Notes under the pieces: model-generated
The model's input: only the letters and a program-made list of their open reading frames with translations
Told to the model about the DNA's origin: nothing
Database searches by the model: none
Shown here: positions 61,990-64,000 of the stretch, in pieces
Layout: the number at the start of each line of letters is the position of its first letter
Numbering within the stretch: position 1 is the first letter of the stretch
Position numbers and translations under genes: made by a program
From: Sphingobacteriales bacterium
GTDB lineage: Bacteria; Bacteroidota; Bacteroidia; Chitinophagales; Chitinophagaceae
Length of the DNA stretch: 64,000 nt
Assembly (NCBI GenBank): GCA_016192105.1
Contig: JACPUV010000041.1
Coordinates: 40,886 to 104,885, forward strand
Direction: 5' to 3'

Positions 61990-63351
61990 TTAGATTGCTT
62001 GCATTTTCCCGGCGCGCTTGTCCCAAAGGGCTTTAATCTTATGCGCGTGCTCGTCCGGTGTAGCTCTTATGTACTTCATAAATGCTTTTTCGGTTTTGTG
62101 GCCGGTGATCGCCATGATCGTGAGTGAAGGGGTTCCCTGCAAATATTCATTTGTAGCGAAGGACCGTCGGGCCGCGTGTGTCGTTAACAGTTCCCATTTT
62201 TGCAGGTTGCGGATCACGGTACTGCCGCCCTTCGTTATACGCTTCGACTCTGTTTTATTAAGCGCCGGGACCATCCGCCCGAGTTCCTTCAAATAGAAGT
62301 TGAGCTTTTCGTTTGAGATTGCCCGCGGCGTTTCGCCGTTGCGCTTGTCGAGTATTTTCCTAACGATACTGTGCACCGGGATAGTGACCGGATCGCCTGT
62401 TTTTATCTGTGTGATCCGGATAAAACCGTCCTTTATGTTTTCGGGTTTCAGGGCTGAGAAATCGGAGAACCTTAAGCCGGTAAAGCAACCGATCAGGAAA
62501 AGATCGCGGACGTTATCAAGGCGCTCGTTTTCGCTAAGGTCGAGCCGGAGCATTTCGATAAGCTCTTCGGCTGTCAAATAAATGCTGTCGGACTCTTCAG
62601 TCTGCTTAACAAAATACTTTTGCTTAAATGCCGTGTTTTTATTGATCCCCTTGTCCGTCGCTTCACTCAGTACGGCTTTGATGCGCTGAAAATTACTGCC
62701 CACTGTATTAAGTGAAAGGGCTAAGGGCTTACCATTTTCGCCCACGGGAGCCGTGGTAAGATATTCTGTGAACTTTGCGTGAAAGTCCAGGTCGATAGTA
62801 TCGAAATCCAGTTTCCGGCGGCTCCCTTGATTATAGCCCTTTAGGTGGTTCAATGTGGTTTGATAACCGCGCGTAACTCCGGCGCCTACTGGCTTTTTAT
62901 GTTTATCCCTCGGGTTTATTCGCTTCCCGTCAAAGGATCGCTGCACGAAGTCCTCGAAGTATTCGAGAAAAGTCAGCTTTTGCACTTTCTTATTCAGCGC
63001 GGCGTCGATAATGCTGCGCAGCGTAGCGGGGGAAGGGTCCGCGTGCCCGTTGTCGTTTTTGTAGTTGTGAAAAGCTGATTTTATAGTACCCTCGATTCGA
63101 TCCAGCCGCTCGGTGAACTCCGGCCGATCAGGGAATTTAGAAAACGCGACGCTTTTCGGTCTGCACCTTTCCTTATCCCAATACTCGGGGATGATGGAAA
63201 GGCCGGTGTAAACTTTCAATGAATTGCCCGAATGATTTACCAGGGCGTAAATAGCGGTCGGCGCGTCTTTGTTTTTCTTGTATTCTGCCTTTGCCTTAGC
63301 TGTGGCATTGGGACCAGGGACCGGTCGTTTCAGATAAAATTTTATTCGCAT
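61990..63351 (-). CDS. Tyrosine site-specific integrase
   Basis: 453 residues. N-terminal arm-binding-like domain (1-about 110), SAM-like core-binding domain (about 115-240), then the catalytic domain. Catalytic residues visible: Arg in GCFTGLRFSDFSAL (about 291), His/Arg in HAARRSF (about 392 and 395), His in ITGHKTEKAF (about 418) and nucleophile Tyr in MKYIR (427). It is of the Bacteroidota phage/transposon integrase group. It lies 191 bp from the right att core and is the probable agent of insertion into tRNA-Arg. Confidence 0.96.
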   Translation of the reverse strand: MRIKFYLKRPVPGPNATAKAKAEYKKNKDAPTAIYALVNHSGNSLKVYTGLSIIPEYWDKERCRPKSVAFSKFPDRPEFTERLDRIEGTIKSAFHNYKNDNGHADPSPATLRSIIDAALNKKVQKLTFLEYFEDFVQRSFDGKRINPRDKHKKPVGAGVTRGYQTTLNHLKGYNQGSRRKLDFDTIDLDFHAKFTEYLTTAPVGENGKPLALSLNTVGSNFQRIKAVLSEATDKGINKNTAFKQKYFVKQTEESDSIYLTAEELIEMLRLDLSENERLDNVRDLFLIGCFTGLRFSDFSALKPENIKDGFIRITQIKTGDPVTIPVHSIVRKILDKRNGETPRAISNEKLNFYLKELGRMVPALNKTESKRITKGGSTVIRNLQKWELLTTHAARRSFATNEYLQGTPSLTIMAITGHKTEKAFMKYIRATPDEHAHKIKALWDKRAGKMQAI

Positions 63352-63392
63352 AACGTCTTTGTGTATGCTAAGCTAAGGATCTTTTTTGGTTC

Positions 63393-63414
63393 GGGGTAAG
63401 TTTTGGGGGAAATT
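63393..63414. repeat. Candidate integrase arm-type site, right end
   Basis: GGGGTAAG-TTTT-GGGGGAAATT, same orientation as 48552-48572 with one additional T, lying between the integrase start and the right att core. Confidence 0.5.
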
Positions 63415-63542
63415 ATTTTTTGGCTTCAATAACTACTCATTTTAAGTTTTACAGGCCAAAATCCTGTTTTTTCATTGGGGAAAAGTTCGGCTAAATTTAA
63501 ACTGAGTGAAAATAAGTATCGGTTAAAATTTACAGGGTCTTG

Positions 63543-63559
63543 ATCCAATCCGGATCACA
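63543..63559. repeat. Right attachment site core
   Basis: ATCCAATCCGGATCACA, identical to the tRNA-Arg 3' end at 48500-48516. Only this fragment of the tRNA is present here. Confidence 0.92.
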
Positions 63560-63569
63560 TTAAATCAGG

Positions 63570-63606
63570 AAGCCCGTCAGAATTGAACCTGGCGGGCTTT
63601 TCTTTT
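63570..63606 (+). terminator. Host terminator that originally followed tRNA-Arg
   Basis: AAGCCCGTCAG and CTGGCGGGCTT form an 11-bp stem with one G-T pair, then TTTTCTTTTT. Removing the element places it 56 bp after the tRNA. Confidence 0.85.
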
Positions 63607-63624
63607 TCAGGACGAATTTTTATT

Positions 63625-64000
63625 TCATTCTTCTTCTTCCACCGGAACCCGGATGGTTAACAGGCTGCCTTTCCCCGGCAGCCGCTTAATATCAAGGGTT
63701 CCCTGTATCATGTAACAGCGTTCTTTCATTTCGAGGAGCCTGATATTGGATGCGGACTTTAATTCAGCGCTTTCCGGCCCCGGGCCATTATCTTCTACCT
63801 GCAAAACCACTTCTCTCTTGTCCCGGCTCAGGTTGACGGTTACATAGTCAGCCCTGGAATATTGGCCGGCCATGAGTAAGGCCTCCTGGAAAATCCGGAA
63901 CAACCCGGTATTGACCGCTTCCGGTAACCGGAGATATTTTTCTGTACCCTTATACGCCGTTTTAAAACGAAACTTCTTCTCAGATTCTTCCAGTTGCCAG
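63625..64000 (-). CDS. Sensor histidine kinase, C-terminal part (runs off window)
   Basis: The frame is open to the window edge, so the N-terminus lies outside. The visible 124 residues are a HATPase_c domain of the NarX/DesK (HisKA_3) type: LPEAVNTGLFRIFQEALLMAG, then the G1 box VEDNGPGPE, IRLLEMKERCYMIQGTL and PGKGSLLTIRVPVEEEE. The N-box reads EALLMAGQYSRA where active kinases usually have EALxNxxxHA, so the Mg-binding Asn and His are missing and activity is doubtful. The partner regulator is not in the window. Confidence 0.85.
   Translation of the reverse strand, partial: WQLEESEKKFRFKTAYKGTEKYLRLPEAVNTGLFRIFQEALLMAGQYSRADYVTVNLSRDKREVVLQVEDNGPGPESAELKSASNIRLLEMKERCYMIQGTLDIKRLPGKGSLLTIRVPVEEEE

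Larger units (their letters stand above)
48500..63559. mobile_element. 15 kb integrated element in tRNA-Arg(TCT)
   Basis: Bounded by the 17-bp direct repeat ATCCAATCCGGATCACA; the left copy is the tRNA 3' end. It encodes a tyrosine integrase at the right end, replication genes (VirE_N-type primase, RepA-like ATPase), an HTH protein, many small unknown proteins, a tape-measure-like protein and a plus-strand cargo unit at the left. I find no terminase, portal, major capsid, tail-tube, lysis or relaxase gene. It is best described as a satellite-like or reduced temperate phage. The host terminator lies just outside the right repeat. Confidence 0.9.

Overview
The window is a Bacteroidota chromosome segment, most likely Chitinophagaceae. 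Evidence: SusC/SusD pair, type B T9SS sorting domain, B-type succinate dehydrogenase with one five-helix anchor, OstA/LptD/MCE envelope cluster, many -7 promoter boxes of the Bacteroidota form TAnnTTTG, and heptamer repeat arrays between genes. Taxonomy is inferred from gene families only.

Layout. 1-9.2 kb: partial conserved gene, BtuF-like binding protein, cystathionine beta-synthase, ECF sigma/anti-sigma pair with a divergent small membrane protein, S41 protease, and a murK-like/murQ pair for MurNAc recycling. 9.2-15.2 kb: threonine operon, with a Thr/Ile-rich leader peptide (9252-9332), thrA, thrB, thrC, then a conserved unknown gene. 15.3-19.2 kb: sdhC-sdhA-sdhB with a remnant four-helix-bundle ORF between sdhA and sdhB. 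19.2-30.7 kb: S9 peptidase, two secreted proteins, a 1158-residue outer-membrane protein, a MITE-like palindrome, ychF and an SpmA/SpmB-type membrane protein. 30.7-38.2 kb: DeoR-type regulator, SusC, SusD, DUF4397 lipoprotein, then a small outer-membrane protein. 38.7-48.0 kb: OstA-like, MCE/MlaD, two amidases, divergent LptD, PlsC and Ung.

48.07-63.56 kb is the accessory region. A tRNA-Arg(TCT) gene has been invaded from both sides. Upstream lie two broken copies of its 5' end and a GIY-YIG ORF whose last codons are the tRNA itself. Downstream a 15.0 kb integrated element lies between 17-bp direct repeats (48500-48516 and 63543-63559); the left repeat is the tRNA 3' end. The element has a tyrosine integrase, a VirE_N-type primase, a RepA-like ATPase, an HTH protein, a string of small unknown proteins (several paralogous) and a tape-measure-like protein. 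I see no terminase, portal, capsid, tail tube or lysis gene, so it looks like a satellite or a heavily reduced prophage. Its left end carries a two-gene cargo unit, a DUF5678-like protein translationally coupled to a retropepsin/SEC-C protein, between two terminators sharing 22 identical bases. A four-unit structured repeat (50899-51099) follows.

After the element the host tRNA terminator resumes (63570), followed by the 3' part of a histidine kinase gene that leaves the window.
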